A model generated the notes under the pieces. The model had not been told where the DNA came from, did not search any database, and saw nothing but the letters and a program-made list of their open reading frames with translations. From positions 1 through 30,224 of the forward strand of contig DCMK01000008.1 in the NCBI GenBank assembly GCA_002321395.1: DNA of 30,224 nucleotides. Direction: 5' to 3'. The number at the start of each line of letters is the position of its first letter. The first letter of the stretch is position 1. Positions 22,220 through 30,224 of this stretch are shown here, piece after piece. Position numbers and translations under genes: made by a program. This DNA is from Caryophanales bacterium UBA1624 (lineage in GTDB: Bacteria; Bacillota_I; Bacilli_A; RFN20; CAG-826).

Positions 22220-23502
22220 TCGATCGAGCGGTGGTGGAAGTCCGTTCCGGGAACGGAGGCAACGGAGCGATCTCCTTCCTTCAGGAGAAAAACATGCCAA
22301 AAGGCGGCCCCGATGGGGGCAATGGAGGCAAAGGGGGATCGGTTTACCTGATTGCCAAGAAGAACGTCAACACCCTTTTGGCCTACCGCCATTCCAAAGT
22401 GCTTCAGGCCATGGACGGCGGAAAGGGCGATAAGAAGATGCGCTCGGGGAAGAACGCCGAGGACGTCATCGCCGAGGTCCCGGTCGGGACGTTGGTCTAC
22501 CAAGAGGAGGGGAACCTCCTTTTGGCCGACCTCTCCCAAGATGGGCAGATGGTGTGCGTAGCCAAAGGAGGAAGGGGAGGAAGGGGCAACGCCGCCTTCA
22601 AAACCAGCCGCCTCCGCATCCCCCGCATCGCCGAAAACGGCCATCCGGGCGAAAGGAAACGGCTGATCCTCGAGCTTAAGCTGGTCGCCGACGCCGGGCT
22701 GATCGGCTTCCCCAGCGTCGGCAAGTCGACCTTCCTCAACATCGTCTCCAAGGCCAACGTTGCCACCGCCGACTATCCTTTCACCACCCTCATCCCCAAC
22801 CTTGGGGTGGTCACCCTTCCCGATTCCTACTCCCAATTCGTTTTGGCCGATATGCCGGGGCTCATCGAAGGGGCCCACGAAGGCAAAGGCCTCGGGATCT
22901 CCTTTTTGCGCCACATCGAGCGGTGCCGCGTTTTGGTGCACATGGTCTCGATGGGCGGGGAAAGGGACCCCTACGAAGCCTATTGCGCGATCAATGAGGA
23001 GCTCAAGGACTATGGGGCGGATCTGGAAAAGCGGCCCCAGATCGTCGTCGCCACCAAGATGGACGAAGAAGGGGCGGCGGAAAGGAAGGAGAAATTCGAC
23101 GAAAAGCTCGGATTCGCCTCTTATCCCCTCTCCGCCTTAACCGGGGAAGGAGTCAACCCCCTGATCAAGAAGATCTACGAGACCATCCAAAAAACCCCGT
23201 CGTTCCCGCTTTGCAAGAAGCAGGAGCAGGGTTCCTCCCCCGAATACCGCGTTTACGACAAAACCAAAGAATTCGAGGAGCCCCCCTTTCTCATCTCCCG
23301 CCCTTCGGACCATCTCTTCGTCATCACCGGCAAACAGGCGCTTGAGAAATACGCCCTTTTGAACCTGAGCGACGACCAAGGCGTCGCCCGCCTCATCAAC
23401 TACCTCAACCGCATTGGGGTTGAGGAGGCGCTGCAGAAGAAAGGCGCCCGCGACGGGGACACCGTGCGGATCGGCGACTTCGAATTCACCTACACCAAGT
23501 AA
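22213..23502 (+). CDS. obg: Obg GTPase (CgtA), 50S assembly and stress
   Basis: 429 residues with the three classic Obg parts. The glycine-rich N-terminal Obg fold (about 1-158) has many G-G-x-G-G repeats. The G domain has G1 G-F-P-S-V-G-K-S at 165-172, G3 D-M-P-G-L-I-E-G-A and G4 A-T-K-M-D. The C-terminal OCT domain (about 345-425) ends in D-T-V-R-I-G-D-F-E-F. Length equals B. subtilis Obg (428). The SD AGGAGG lies within the GT2 coding end, with the ATG overlapping it. In Bacillus, obg follows rplU-ysxB-rpmA closely; here the glucan cassette and the GT2 gene separate them. Confidence 0.98.
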   Translation: MLIDRAVVEVRSGNGGNGAISFLQEKNMPKGGPDGGNGGKGGSVYLIAKKNVNTLLAYRHSKVLQAMDGGKGDKKMRSGKNAEDVIAEVPVGTLVYQEEGNLLLADLSQDGQMVCVAKGGRGGRGNAAFKTSRLRIPRIAENGHPGERKRLILELKLVADAGLIGFPSVGKSTFLNIVSKANVATADYPFTTLIPNLGVVTLPDSYSQFVLADMPGLIEGAHEGKGLGISFLRHIERCRVLVHMVSMGGERDPYEAYCAINEELKDYGADLEKRPQIVVATKMDEEGAAERKEKFDEKLGFASYPLSALTGEGVNPLIKKIYETIQKTPSFPLCKKQEQGSSPEYRVYDKTKEFEEPPFLISRPSDHLFVITGKQALEKYALLNLSDDQGVARLINYLNRIGVEEALQKKGARDGDTVRIGDFEFTYTK

Positions 23503-23528
23503 CTCTTTCCGCCTTCCCTCCCTCCCTT

Positions 23529-23537
23529 TGCTATAAT
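23529..23537 (+). promoter_or_regulatory. Extended -10 promoter before the ruvA operon
   Basis: TGC-TATAAT is a perfect TGn extended -10. No good -35 is seen, which extended -10 promoters can do without. Transcription would start about seven bases on, at or next to the ATG at 23544. Confidence 0.6.
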
Positions 23538-23543
23538 GGGGGC

Positions 23544-23639
23544 ATGGATCAGAAAGGGATGTGGGCAAGCCTCCTCGCCGTGGCCCTGACCGCGACGGCC
23601 TTGGCCCTATGCTCCCTTTTCCTCCTTTTGCTTTGCTGA
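23544..23639 (+). CDS. 31-residue hydrophobic membrane peptide, leaderless, directly before ruvA
   Basis: ATG 23544 to TGA 23639 encodes a short polar start (M-D-Q-K-G-M-W) followed by about 23 almost purely hydrophobic residues rich in L and A, ending in Cys. One membrane helix fits exactly. The ATG coincides with the predicted transcription start of an extended -10 promoter, so translation would be leaderless. One base separates its stop from the ruvA ATG, and ruvA lacks an SD, suggesting the peptide serves to bring ribosomes to ruvA. No family is recognised. It could be only a coupling device without a protein role. Confidence 0.5.
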   Translation: MDQKGMWASLLAVALTATALALCSLFLLLLC

Positions 23640-23640
23640 C

Positions 23641-24201
23641 ATGATCTACTCGCTTCAAGGAAAAACCATCGCCCGAGAAAAGGGCAGGATCGCCGTCGAC
23701 CTCGGCCCGATCGCCTATGAGGTTTTCGTCGCCCGCGAAGAGGACTTCCCGCTCGGGGAGGAAACCCACGTTTTCACCCATGAGGTCCTGACCCAGGACG
23801 ACCACTACCTGGTCGGCTTCTCCAGCGCCTTGGAGAAAGAGGCCTTCCTTTCTTTGGTCTCCGTCAAAGGCATCGGCCCCAAAACGGCCTTGGGCGCCTT
23901 AAGCGCGACGCGCCCGGAAGAGCTTTTCCGAGCCATCGAATCCAACAACACCGCCTTCTTGAAAAAGCTCCCTGGCATCGGCCCGAAAGCGGCGGGGCAG
24001 ATCATCCTCGATCTGAAGGGCAAGCTCGTCAAAACCGATGAGAAGGGGCACCCGGAGGCGTATGAGGAGGTCTCCGCGGCTTTGAAGTCCCTCGGCTTCA
24101 AGAAGGCCGACATCGACAAAGCCCTCTCCTCCATCAATGAGCCCAATCTGGACAACGCCGCGGTGCTGCGCTTGGCCCTGCGCGCCTTGCGAAAGGAATG
24201 A
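23641..24201 (+). CDS. ruvA: Holliday junction DNA helicase subunit RuvA
   Basis: 186 residues. The start M-I-Y-S-L-Q-G-K and the OB-fold domain (1-65) are typical. Two helix-hairpin-helix motifs follow: V-K-G-I-G-P-K-T-A around residue 77 and L-P-G-I-G-P-K-A-A around 113. The C-terminal three-helix domain III binds RuvB. RuvA tetramers hold the four-way junction while RuvB drives branch migration. No SD precedes the ATG; the upstream mini-ORF ends one base before it. It ends one base before the ruvB ATG. Confidence 0.97.
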   Translation: MIYSLQGKTIAREKGRIAVDLGPIAYEVFVAREEDFPLGEETHVFTHEVLTQDDHYLVGFSSALEKEAFLSLVSVKGIGPKTALGALSATRPEELFRAIESNNTAFLKKLPGIGPKAAGQIILDLKGKLVKTDEKGHPEAYEEVSAALKSLGFKKADIDKALSSINEPNLDNAAVLRLALRALRKE

Positions 24202-24202
24202 C

Positions 24203-25207
24203 ATGACCCGCCTCCTCGATGCCAAAAAAGAGCCCGAAGACGTCCAAGCAGAGCTTTCCCTCCGCCCCGAGACCCTCAAAGACTACGTCGGGCAGAGCCA
24301 GGGGAAGAAGAACCTGGAGGTCTTTTTGGGCGCGGCGAAGAAGCGGGGGGAGCCACTCGATCACGTTCTTCTTTATGGCCCCCCGGGTCTAGGGAAGACG
24401 ACCCTGGCCTACGTCATCGCCCACGAAATGGGCGGCAAAATCCGCCTCGTCAATGGCCCCTCGGTCGAAAAGCCCGGGGATTTGGCCGCGATCCTCTCCG
24501 AGCTTGAGCCCGGGGACATCCTCTTCATCGACGAAATCCACCGCCTGCCTCGGGCCGTGGAGGAGGTCCTCTATGGGGCGATGGAGGATTTCACCCTGTC
24601 GATTTTGATCAACCAAGGCGGCAGTTCGCGCGTTCTGAACATGCCTTTGCCCCCTTTCACGTTGGTGGGCGCGACCACCCGCAGCGGCGACCTTTCCTCC
24701 CCCCTCCGGGCGCGGTTCGGCATTTCGATGAAGCTCGATTTCTATCCCCGGGCGGAGATCTGCCAGATCCTCCGGCGCACCTCGCGCGTCTACCAAACCC
24801 CCATTGAGGAGAAGGCCGTCTCCCTGATCGCCGAGCGGAGCAGGGGGACCCCGCGCATCGCCAACCGCCTCTTCAAGCGCATCCGCGACTTCGCCTCCTA
24901 TTACGAAGAGGGGACGATCACCGAGCAGCGGTGCCAAAAGAGCTTGGAAGCTCTGAAGATCGACGAGCTTGGGCTCGATGAGGTGGATCTGCGTTACCTT
25001 TCTTGCCTCATCGAGCGCTTCCACGGCGGGCCGGCGGGGCTGGAATCCATCGCCTCCGCCATCGGCGAGGAAGTGGGCAACCTCGAGGACGTCTACGAAC
25101 CCTATTTGGTGATGATCGGCATGGTCAACCGGACCCCGCGGGGCAGGGTGGCGACCGAGAAAGCCTACGCCCATTTGAAGAAGAGCCACCAATCCTCCCT
25201 TTTCTAA
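24203..25207 (+). CDS. ruvB: Holliday junction branch migration ATPase RuvB
   Basis: A 334-residue AAA+ motor. I start at ATG 24203 with SD AAAGGA (24193-24198); the frame is open upstream but only over ruvA. Walker A is G-P-P-G-L-G-K-T at 59-66 and Walker B is L-F-I-D-E-I-H. G-A-T-T-R-S-G is the sensor-1 region, and the C-terminal winged helix has R-T-P-R-G-R. Size and motifs are standard. It is paired with ruvA. No ruvC is present, as in other Bacillota, which use RecU elsewhere. A terminator follows. Confidence 0.98.
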   Translation: MTRLLDAKKEPEDVQAELSLRPETLKDYVGQSQGKKNLEVFLGAAKKRGEPLDHVLLYGPPGLGKTTLAYVIAHEMGGKIRLVNGPSVEKPGDLAAILSELEPGDILFIDEIHRLPRAVEEVLYGAMEDFTLSILINQGGSSRVLNMPLPPFTLVGATTRSGDLSSPLRARFGISMKLDFYPRAEICQILRRTSRVYQTPIEEKAVSLIAERSRGTPRIANRLFKRIRDFASYYEEGTITEQRCQKSLEALKIDELGLDEVDLRYLSCLIERFHGGPAGLESIASAIGEEVGNLEDVYEPYLVMIGMVNRTPRGRVATEKAYAHLKKSHQSSLF

Positions 25208-25221
25208 AGGAATCCAACCCG

Positions 25222-25245
25222 GGCCCCTATGGGGCCTTTTCTATT
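25222..25245 (+). terminator. ruvAB terminator
   Basis: GGCCCC/GGGGCC (25222-25227 with 25231-25236) with a 3-base loop, followed by TTTTCTATT. Confidence 0.85.
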
Positions 25246-25270
25246 GCCTAAGAGGCGAGTTGAGTATAAA
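25244..25270 (+). promoter_or_regulatory. Possible promoter of secDF
   Basis: TTGCCT (25244-25249) and TATAAA (25265-25270) are only 15 bp apart, so it would be weak. The leader that follows holds a small hairpin (CCCGA-TTT-TCGGG, 25284-25296) and TTTCTTT before the SD AAGGAG. Confidence 0.4.
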
Positions 25271-25319
25271 GTAAGGGCCGTCACCCGATTTTCGGGGCGC
25301 TTTCTTTAAGGAGCAGAGA

Positions 25320-28154
25320 ATGAGACGTTACGTAGGATATGTTGTACTGTGCGCCGCGGTGATCCTCGGCGTGGGCGGAGCGACCGCCCCTTTCATCGCC
25401 AAAATGAATTCCGACCTTTCCTATAGCGATGGGAAAACCCTTTATTTCAAGGCCAGCGAATACGATGAGGGCAGCGCCGACGGCAATTACGGCGACCAAG
25501 GCGGGTCCTTCCTCGACGCCGACCAGCTCCGCGACCCCAACAAGGACGACCAGCTCGCGATCTACACCCTCGCCGACACGGTCAAATCCCGCCTCGACGT
25601 GTGGAACCTCTCCGAATACGAGGTCTCCGTCCAAGGGTACGACACGATCGCTGTCTCCGTCCGCACCAAAACCGATTCCGACACCCAATACACGTACTTG
25701 GAGAACTACCTTTCCTTCTCCGGCGGGGACTATGAGCTCGACGTCACCGACGAGAAAGTCTCCGAGGAGAGCAAGAAGGATTCCTGGGGCAGCATGCTCG
25801 ACGGGACGGAGGCCTTCATCCAATCGATCGAGATGAACGGGTACAACTTCCCCGTCGTCTTGGTCAAGATCCCCGATTCCTATCAAAGCGATTTCACCGA
25901 CCTCCTCACCGCGGCCGGCAACGCGAACAGCTCCTCCGAAAGCAGCGATTCCTCCTCGGCGGAGGAGGATGCCTGCAAATTGGTCCTTTGGGCCAACCGC
26001 GTCGATGGCGACCTATATAAGGATTCGGTCTCCGGCGGAGGCAAAAACAGCAACCTCAGCAAGAAGATCCTCGCCGTCGAGAGCGTCTCCAACGACAACG
26101 CGGTCTATTACTACGATTCCGACGAGAAGAAGGAGACCCCTTTCCTCCGCCTGATCCCCTCATCCTCCGCGATCACCAGCGAAGGCGCCTACGATCCAAG
26201 CCACGCCCAGGAGGCCTATGACGCGGCCGTCTACCTCCGCAACATGTTCAATGCCTCCGAGCTTGCCATCGCCGAAGGATCCGCCAAGCACCGCTTCGCC
26301 CTCTCCTTCACCTATTCCGAGCTCACCCCGGCCACCGTGGAGAGCCTCAATGCCTACACCTCTTGGTCGGTTTTCCCGGCCATGGGCGGGACTTTGATCG
26401 CCACGATCGTCACCGCGGCTTTGCTTTGCTTGGTCTTGGCTTTGTTCAACCGCATCTTCTCCTTGGCCCAAATCGCCTCGATCGCCGCCAGCGTCTTCTC
26501 GACCTTCGCCCTCTTCGTCAGCTTCGGCGCTCAATTCAACGTCGCCGCTTCCCTCGGGCTATTGGTCGTGGCTATGGTCACTTGCTTCGGCGCGATCTAC
26601 TACGGGGCCGCGCTCAAAGACGAGCTTTATAAGGGCAGGACCCTTAAGAAAGCGAACCAAGAAGCCGCGAAGAAATCGACTTGGCCGATCCTCGACGCGA
26701 GCATCCTCAGCGCGATCCTTGGGATCTTCGTCTACATCTTCGGCGGGGAGCTGGCCTCCAAATTCGGGACGATGCTCGTCCTCGGCGCCTTCTTCTCCCT
26801 CGCCGCGAACCTGATCTTGACCCGTTTCTCTGCGTGGCTGCTCTGCAACGATTCCTCGATGCAAACTTCCTTCTCCAAGCAGCTCAACCTCGACCCCAAG
26901 AAGATCCCCGACCTTCTGAAGGAAGAGAAGCAAACCTATTTCGGCCCCTATGAGAAGAAGGACTTCTCAAAGAGCAAGAAATGGACCGGGGCCGTGCTCG
27001 GAGCGGTGGTGGCCGCCGGCATCGCCACGATGATCGTCTTCGGCATCCAGAACGATGGGAACGTCTACAACACCCAGGCCTATACCCAGAAATCGACCGT
27101 CCTCCGCATCGATGTGCGCTCCACCAGCGGCGACATCATCTCTTTGGAAGGCATCTCCTCCGTCGATGACGTCTATTCCGAAGAAGGGAACCAGGACCTG
27201 CTCCATCGCGTGCAGGTCGACGGGAAAGCCCTCGCCGAGCTGACTTCCGCCTCGCAGGTCTCCCTCTCCGAGAAGCCGTTGTCGGTCTACGACGCCAGCA
27301 ACGAAACGACCTATTATTGGTATTACTATTCCATCAAGCTCTCCTCGTATTTGGAGAATGAGCCCGATTCCGTCCACGACATCAAAGTCTATAGCGGCGG
27401 CAAATTCGTCCCCGCTTCCAGCGATTCCCTCGACGAGGCCCTGCAGAACTACATGACCGACTCCTTCCTGCCGGGAGCGGACGAGAACAACCTCTCCGTG
27501 CGCTTCGCCACCGTCTCCCCGGAGCTTGGCCAGCCTTATCTGGACCGGCTTTGCCTGGCCCTTGGCGTCGCCCTTGCCGTCGATTTGGTCTACCTTTGCA
27601 TCCGCTTCCGCCCCTCCCGCGGCATCTCCGCCACCCTCGGAGCGGCCACGGTCGGCTATTGCGCCATCGCCTTCTTCGTCTTCACCCGCATCTCGGTGAC
27701 GCCCCTTGTGACGTTGGGGGCCTTGGCCGGATCGCTGCTGGCGTTGATCTTCGCCCTCTTCGCCCTCAATAAGGAGAAGGAGATCTACAAGGAAAGCCGC
27801 GAGAAGGAGAAGGACACCTACGAGTTCCGCTCCGAATGCCTCAAGAAAGGCGTTTCCCGCTCCGCCGCCCCCTTCCTGCTCTCGGCGATCTTGTCCGCCT
27901 ACGGGGCCATCGCCTTCTTCGGATTCGGCCCGCGCCCATTCATGATGATCTACCTCGCTTTGGTGATGGGCCTCGCTTTCCTGACCGCCTATGACCTCTC
28001 CCTCCTTTGCCCGTTCTCGCTTTTCCTTGCGAAGCTCCTGGGCAAAATCCGCTTCGCCCCGATCAAGAGGAAGAAGCCCAAGAAGGGCCTTGCGATGAAA
28101 AAGAAGGGCGGCGAGCCGGAAGAGGCCATCTTCATCGGCATCAATGACTATTGA
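25320..28154 (+). CDS. secDF: Divergent SecDF-like protein translocase accessory subunit (RND family)
   Basis: A 944-residue fused SecD-SecF. Each half has one N-terminal helix, an external domain and five helices. The first half has M-R-R-Y-V-G-Y at 1-25, an external domain to about 345, then helices; the second half starts near 555 and ends Lys-rich. The SecD signature is recognisable at P-I-L-D-A-S-I (D459), followed by the long helix pair, as in S-T-I-L-D-A-N-I of other SecDs. The usual G-M-A-V-D-A-N-V-L-I-F-E-R helix, whose Asp carries protons, is replaced by a segment around F423 with no acidic residue. The SecF half likewise lacks the x-N-D-T-V-V-V-F-D motif. An Asn/Ser/Glu low-complexity loop is at about 200-215. 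Its place after ruvB and before recJ agrees with Bacillus secDF. Function as a proton-driven translocase is therefore uncertain. Confidence 0.8.
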   Translation: MRRYVGYVVLCAAVILGVGGATAPFIAKMNSDLSYSDGKTLYFKASEYDEGSADGNYGDQGGSFLDADQLRDPNKDDQLAIYTLADTVKSRLDVWNLSEYEVSVQGYDTIAVSVRTKTDSDTQYTYLENYLSFSGGDYELDVTDEKVSEESKKDSWGSMLDGTEAFIQSIEMNGYNFPVVLVKIPDSYQSDFTDLLTAAGNANSSSESSDSSSAEEDACKLVLWANRVDGDLYKDSVSGGGKNSNLSKKILAVESVSNDNAVYYYDSDEKKETPFLRLIPSSSAITSEGAYDPSHAQEAYDAAVYLRNMFNASELAIAEGSAKHRFALSFTYSELTPATVESLNAYTSWSVFPAMGGTLIATIVTAALLCLVLALFNRIFSLAQIASIAASVFSTFALFVSFGAQFNVAASLGLLVVAMVTCFGAIYYGAALKDELYKGRTLKKANQEAAKKSTWPILDASILSAILGIFVYIFGGELASKFGTMLVLGAFFSLAANLILTRFSAWLLCNDSSMQTSFSKQLNLDPKKIPDLLKEEKQTYFGPYEKKDFSKSKKWTGAVLGAVVAAGIATMIVFGIQNDGNVYNTQAYTQKSTVLRIDVRSTSGDIISLEGISSVDDVYSEEGNQDLLHRVQVDGKALAELTSASQVSLSEKPLSVYDASNETTYYWYYYSIKLSSYLENEPDSVHDIKVYSGGKFVPASSDSLDEALQNYMTDSFLPGADENNLSVRFATVSPELGQPYLDRLCLALGVALAVDLVYLCIRFRPSRGISATLGAATVGYCAIAFFVFTRISVTPLVTLGALAGSLLALIFALFALNKEKEIYKESREKEKDTYEFRSECLKKGVSRSAAPFLLSAILSAYGAIAFFGFGPRPFMMIYLALVMGLAFLTAYDLSLLCPFSLFLAKLLGKIRFAPIKRKKPKKGLAMKKKGGEPEEAIFIGINDY

Positions 28155-28157
28155 TCT

Positions 28158-29723
28158 ATGGAAAGTCTGAAGGAAAGGCTTCTGAAATACTATTCCTGGG
28201 ATGAGGAGGAGTTCGCGGCGAATACCCGCGAGCCCTCCTTTTCCTCTTTCCCCGACCTTTCTGGGGATGAGGAAGCGGAGAAGGCGAGGGGGAGGATCCT
28301 GTCCGCGGCGAAGCGGAAGGAGAAGGTCCTGCTCTATGGGGACTACGACACCGACGGCATCATGGGGACCTCCATCCTCCATGCGGCCCTGCGCCGAATT
28401 GGGATCGACGCCGCCTATTTCATCCCCAGCCGGTACGTGGATGGGTATGGGCTGAACCAAAGCAACGCCGAGCGCATCGCCAAAGCCGGGTATTCGCTGG
28501 TCCTATTGGTCGACAATGGGGTCGGCTGCCGCTTGGAGATCGGCTTTTTGAAGGGCAAAGGGGTCGACGTCATCGTCATCGACCACCATAGCATCGTGGG
28601 CGAGCCCCCTTCTTGCTGCGCCTTTCTCCATCCTTTGACCTTGGGGATCGGGAAGGGCGGATTCAACATCTCCGCGGGCCTTCTGAGCTTCCTTTTCTCG
28701 CGTCTAATTTTGGGCGTGGACGATCCCTACCTCCTATGCTTGGGGGCCGTTTCGACCCTCTCGGACATGATGCCCTTGACCGGGATCAACCGCGAGGCCG
28801 TGCGCCTCGCTTTGAAGATCCTGGAAAAGGATCCCTATCCCGAGCTCGCATTGCTTTGCTCGGGGCCGAAGATCGACGAGAAGGCCCTGCAGATGGAAGC
28901 CATCCCCGCGATCAACGCGCTCGGAAGGATGGAGGAAGGCCATCTGACCCGCCGGGCGGTCGCCTATTTCTCGTTGCGCGATCCTTCTAAACGCCTCCCT
29001 TTGTCTTCTTGGATGAAGGAAATCAACCAGCGGAGAAAGGAGATGACGAAGCAGGCGGTCGCCTCCTTGCCCATCACCCCGGGCGCCAGCGGCATCTGCG
29101 TCAAATCCTCCCTCAAAGAAGGGCTCAATGGGCTCTTGGCCAACCGGTTGATGAAACTCCACCGCGTGCCCGTGGCCGTTTTCAGCCCTTCCTATGCCGA
29201 AGAAGGGGTGCTGGTCGGCTCGCTCCGAAGTGAAGAGGGCTTCTCCGTGCTGGATTGCTTCTCCGCCCTATCCCCTTATCTGCTGCGCTGCGGCGGCCAT
29301 GAAAGGGCAGGGGGGCTCTCCCTCAAGGAAGAGGATTTCCCTTCCTTCCAAAAGTCCTTCCTCTCCTACTGCAAGGAGCACCCTTTCTCCGAGGAGGAAG
29401 CTCCGGGCATCCCTCTGCGCCTCAGCGAATGCACCGAGGAATCCTATTCCCTTCTGCGTCAGTTCGCCCCCTTCGGGCAGGGGCATGAGGAGCCCGTGTT
29501 CGTCTTGAGCAACCTCGACGTCGACTCGTTCCAATACAGCAAAGACGGGAAATATCTCCTCACCCCCCTAGGATATGGGGTGAAGATGGTCAGCTTCTCC
29601 TTGGGCAAGAAGGATTTCCTGCTCAAAAGCCGGACTTCCCTCTACGCGAGGTTCGTCCATAATGAGTACAAAGGGAAGCAAAGCCTCGAAATCCGCGTCT
29701 CTTCTTCCTCTAGAAATGGATGA
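28158..29723 (+). CDS. recJ: Single-stranded-DNA exonuclease RecJ (short form)
   Basis: A 521-residue DHH-family 5'-3' exonuclease acting in recombination and repair. Motifs: D62-Y-D-T-D-G67, D-N-G, and D142-H-H, which bind the metal ions. G-G-H-E-R-A-G-G with H381 marks the DHHA1 domain that binds substrate. An OB-like segment ends the protein (about 420-521). B. subtilis RecJ is near 786 residues; the extra C-terminal domain is absent here, so the length resembles E. coli (577). The ATG is three bases after the secDF stop and has no clear SD, so translation probably depends on coupling. The usual next gene in Bacillus, apt, is missing. Confidence 0.93.
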   Translation: MESLKERLLKYYSWDEEEFAANTREPSFSSFPDLSGDEEAEKARGRILSAAKRKEKVLLYGDYDTDGIMGTSILHAALRRIGIDAAYFIPSRYVDGYGLNQSNAERIAKAGYSLVLLVDNGVGCRLEIGFLKGKGVDVIVIDHHSIVGEPPSCCAFLHPLTLGIGKGGFNISAGLLSFLFSRLILGVDDPYLLCLGAVSTLSDMMPLTGINREAVRLALKILEKDPYPELALLCSGPKIDEKALQMEAIPAINALGRMEEGHLTRRAVAYFSLRDPSKRLPLSSWMKEINQRRKEMTKQAVASLPITPGASGICVKSSLKEGLNGLLANRLMKLHRVPVAVFSPSYAEEGVLVGSLRSEEGFSVLDCFSALSPYLLRCGGHERAGGLSLKEEDFPSFQKSFLSYCKEHPFSEEEAPGIPLRLSECTEESYSLLRQFAPFGQGHEEPVFVLSNLDVDSFQYSKDGKYLLTPLGYGVKMVSFSLGKKDFLLKSRTSLYARFVHNEYKGKQSLEIRVSSSSRNG

Positions 29724-29733
29724 GAGGGGGGTT

Positions 29734-29739
29734 ATACTA
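29734..29739 (+). promoter_or_regulatory. Possible -10 box of the RelA/SpoT gene
   Basis: TATACT is seven bases before the ATG, so a transcript from it would be nearly leaderless. No good -35 is found; CTAGAA at 29711-29716 is 17 bp upstream. A purine run, GAGAGGGGGG (29723-29732), could act as a distant SD for readthrough from recJ. Confidence 0.4.
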
Positions 29740-29746
29740 ACGACGA

Positions 29747-30224
29747 TGGAAAACAAGACCCCGGCCAAAGCCCTTCCGCCCAACGGCGGCTACCCGATGC
29801 ACACCTTCGCGGATCTGAAGGCCCTTTTCGCTCCCTATATCACCAACCCCTCCGATCAGAAGCTCATCCAAGACGCCTATGAATTCGCCGCGGAGAAGCA
29901 TAAGGCGCAGACCCGCAAATCCGGCGAGCCCTATATCCAGCACCCCTTAGAGGTGGCCTATATCTGCGCCAAGCTCCAAGCCGGCCCCGAGACCATCGCC
30001 TCGGCCTTCCTCCATGACGTGGTGGAGGATACCGACACCCCCATCGAGGAAATCGGGAAGCGCTTCGGCCCCGACGTCCAGCTCATCGTCGATTCTTTGA
30101 CCAAGATCCAGCGGATGAAGCTCTCCCATATGACCAAGGAGGATTTCGAGGCCGAAGACCACCGGAAGATCTTCCTCGGCATGGCCCACGACGTCCGCGT
30201 CATCATCGTCAAGCTCGCCGACCG
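29747..30224 (+). CDS. relA: RelA/SpoT-family (p)ppGpp synthetase/hydrolase, 3' end outside the window
   Basis: About 159 residues are visible, and the frame is open to the window edge. After a Pro-rich start, residues about 30-159 form the N-terminal HD hydrolase domain of long Rel proteins: H-K-A-Q-T-R-K-S-G-E-P-Y-I-Q-H-P, then F-L-H-D-V-V-E-D-T, the HD dyad. R-V-I-I-V-K-L-A-D at the edge is the conserved segment before the synthetase domain. An intact HD motif means hydrolase activity is likely retained, as in bifunctional Rel of Bacillota. The synthetase, TGS and ACT domains lie outside the window. Position after recJ agrees with Bacillus, where apt lies between them. I start at ATG 29747. 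Confidence 0.93.

Noticed and set aside
24137..24202. Earlier in-frame start for ruvB within ruvA
   Set aside because: No SD, and the added residues are unlike RuvB; ATG 24203 follows AAAGGA.
1..30224. CRISPR array, tRNA, rRNA, insertion sequence or prophage
   Set aside because: No regularly spaced repeats, cloverleaf, rRNA core, transposase or integrase was seen on either strand.

Overview
The window is a high-GC stretch of a single-membrane (monoderm) Bacillota-like chromosome. Three observations support this. TGA is used only as a stop codon. There are several lipoprotein signal peptides ending in L-(A/L/F)-(A/S)-C with Ser/Glu-rich linkers, and no outer-membrane genes. The core gene order lon-engB-valS-radC-rplU-prp-rpmA-obg-ruvA-ruvB-secDF-recJ-relA follows the order remembered for Bacillus subtilis, but without the hem, mre/min, spo, queA-tgt-yajC and apt genes that lie among these in Bacillus. 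I infer an uncultured Bacilli/Erysipelotrichia-like lineage with a reduced core. Genus or species cannot be read from the sequence.

Layout: 1-3.2 kb has the Lys/Ala/Pro-rich tail of a gene (possibly trigger factor), then lon under a perfect-box promoter with a CIRCE heat-shock operator, overlapping engB. At 3.2-6.1 kb is a T-box riboswitch and valS. At 6.1-8.8 kb are a 62-residue membrane peptide, radC (TTG start) and a surface lipoprotein with an S41-protease-like domain. At 8.8-9.9 kb is the ribosomal operon rplU-prp-rpmA behind a structured leader. Prp is the protease expected to trim the N-terminal extension of L27 encoded beside it.

At 9.95-21.4 kb an alpha-glucan (starch/glycogen/pullulan) cassette sits between rpmA and obg. 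A lipoprotein type I pullulanase has its own promoter. It is followed by a five-gene operon: a substrate-binding lipoprotein fused to a starch-binding module (CBM26-like) and a BIG2 domain, a MalF-like permease with a very long N-terminal extension, a MalG-like permease, a GH13 amylase lipoprotein and an unknown lipoprotein. No ATPase and no regulator are encoded here. A perfect 8+8 bp inverted repeat upstream of the operon promoter and a second degenerate copy downstream look like operators. In the inferred model, surface enzymes cut polymeric glucan, the CBM-bearing binding protein captures the oligosaccharides, and MalFG imports them using a shared ATPase encoded elsewhere.

At 21.4-30.2 kb the core resumes: a GT2 glycosyltransferase with almost no 5' leader, obg, a tiny membrane ORF starting at its own predicted transcription start and running into ruvA, ruvB, a divergent secDF, a short recJ and the start of a RelA/SpoT gene cut by the window end. 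No tRNA, rRNA, CRISPR, insertion sequence or phage gene was seen, and no gene-free gap exceeds 300 bases.
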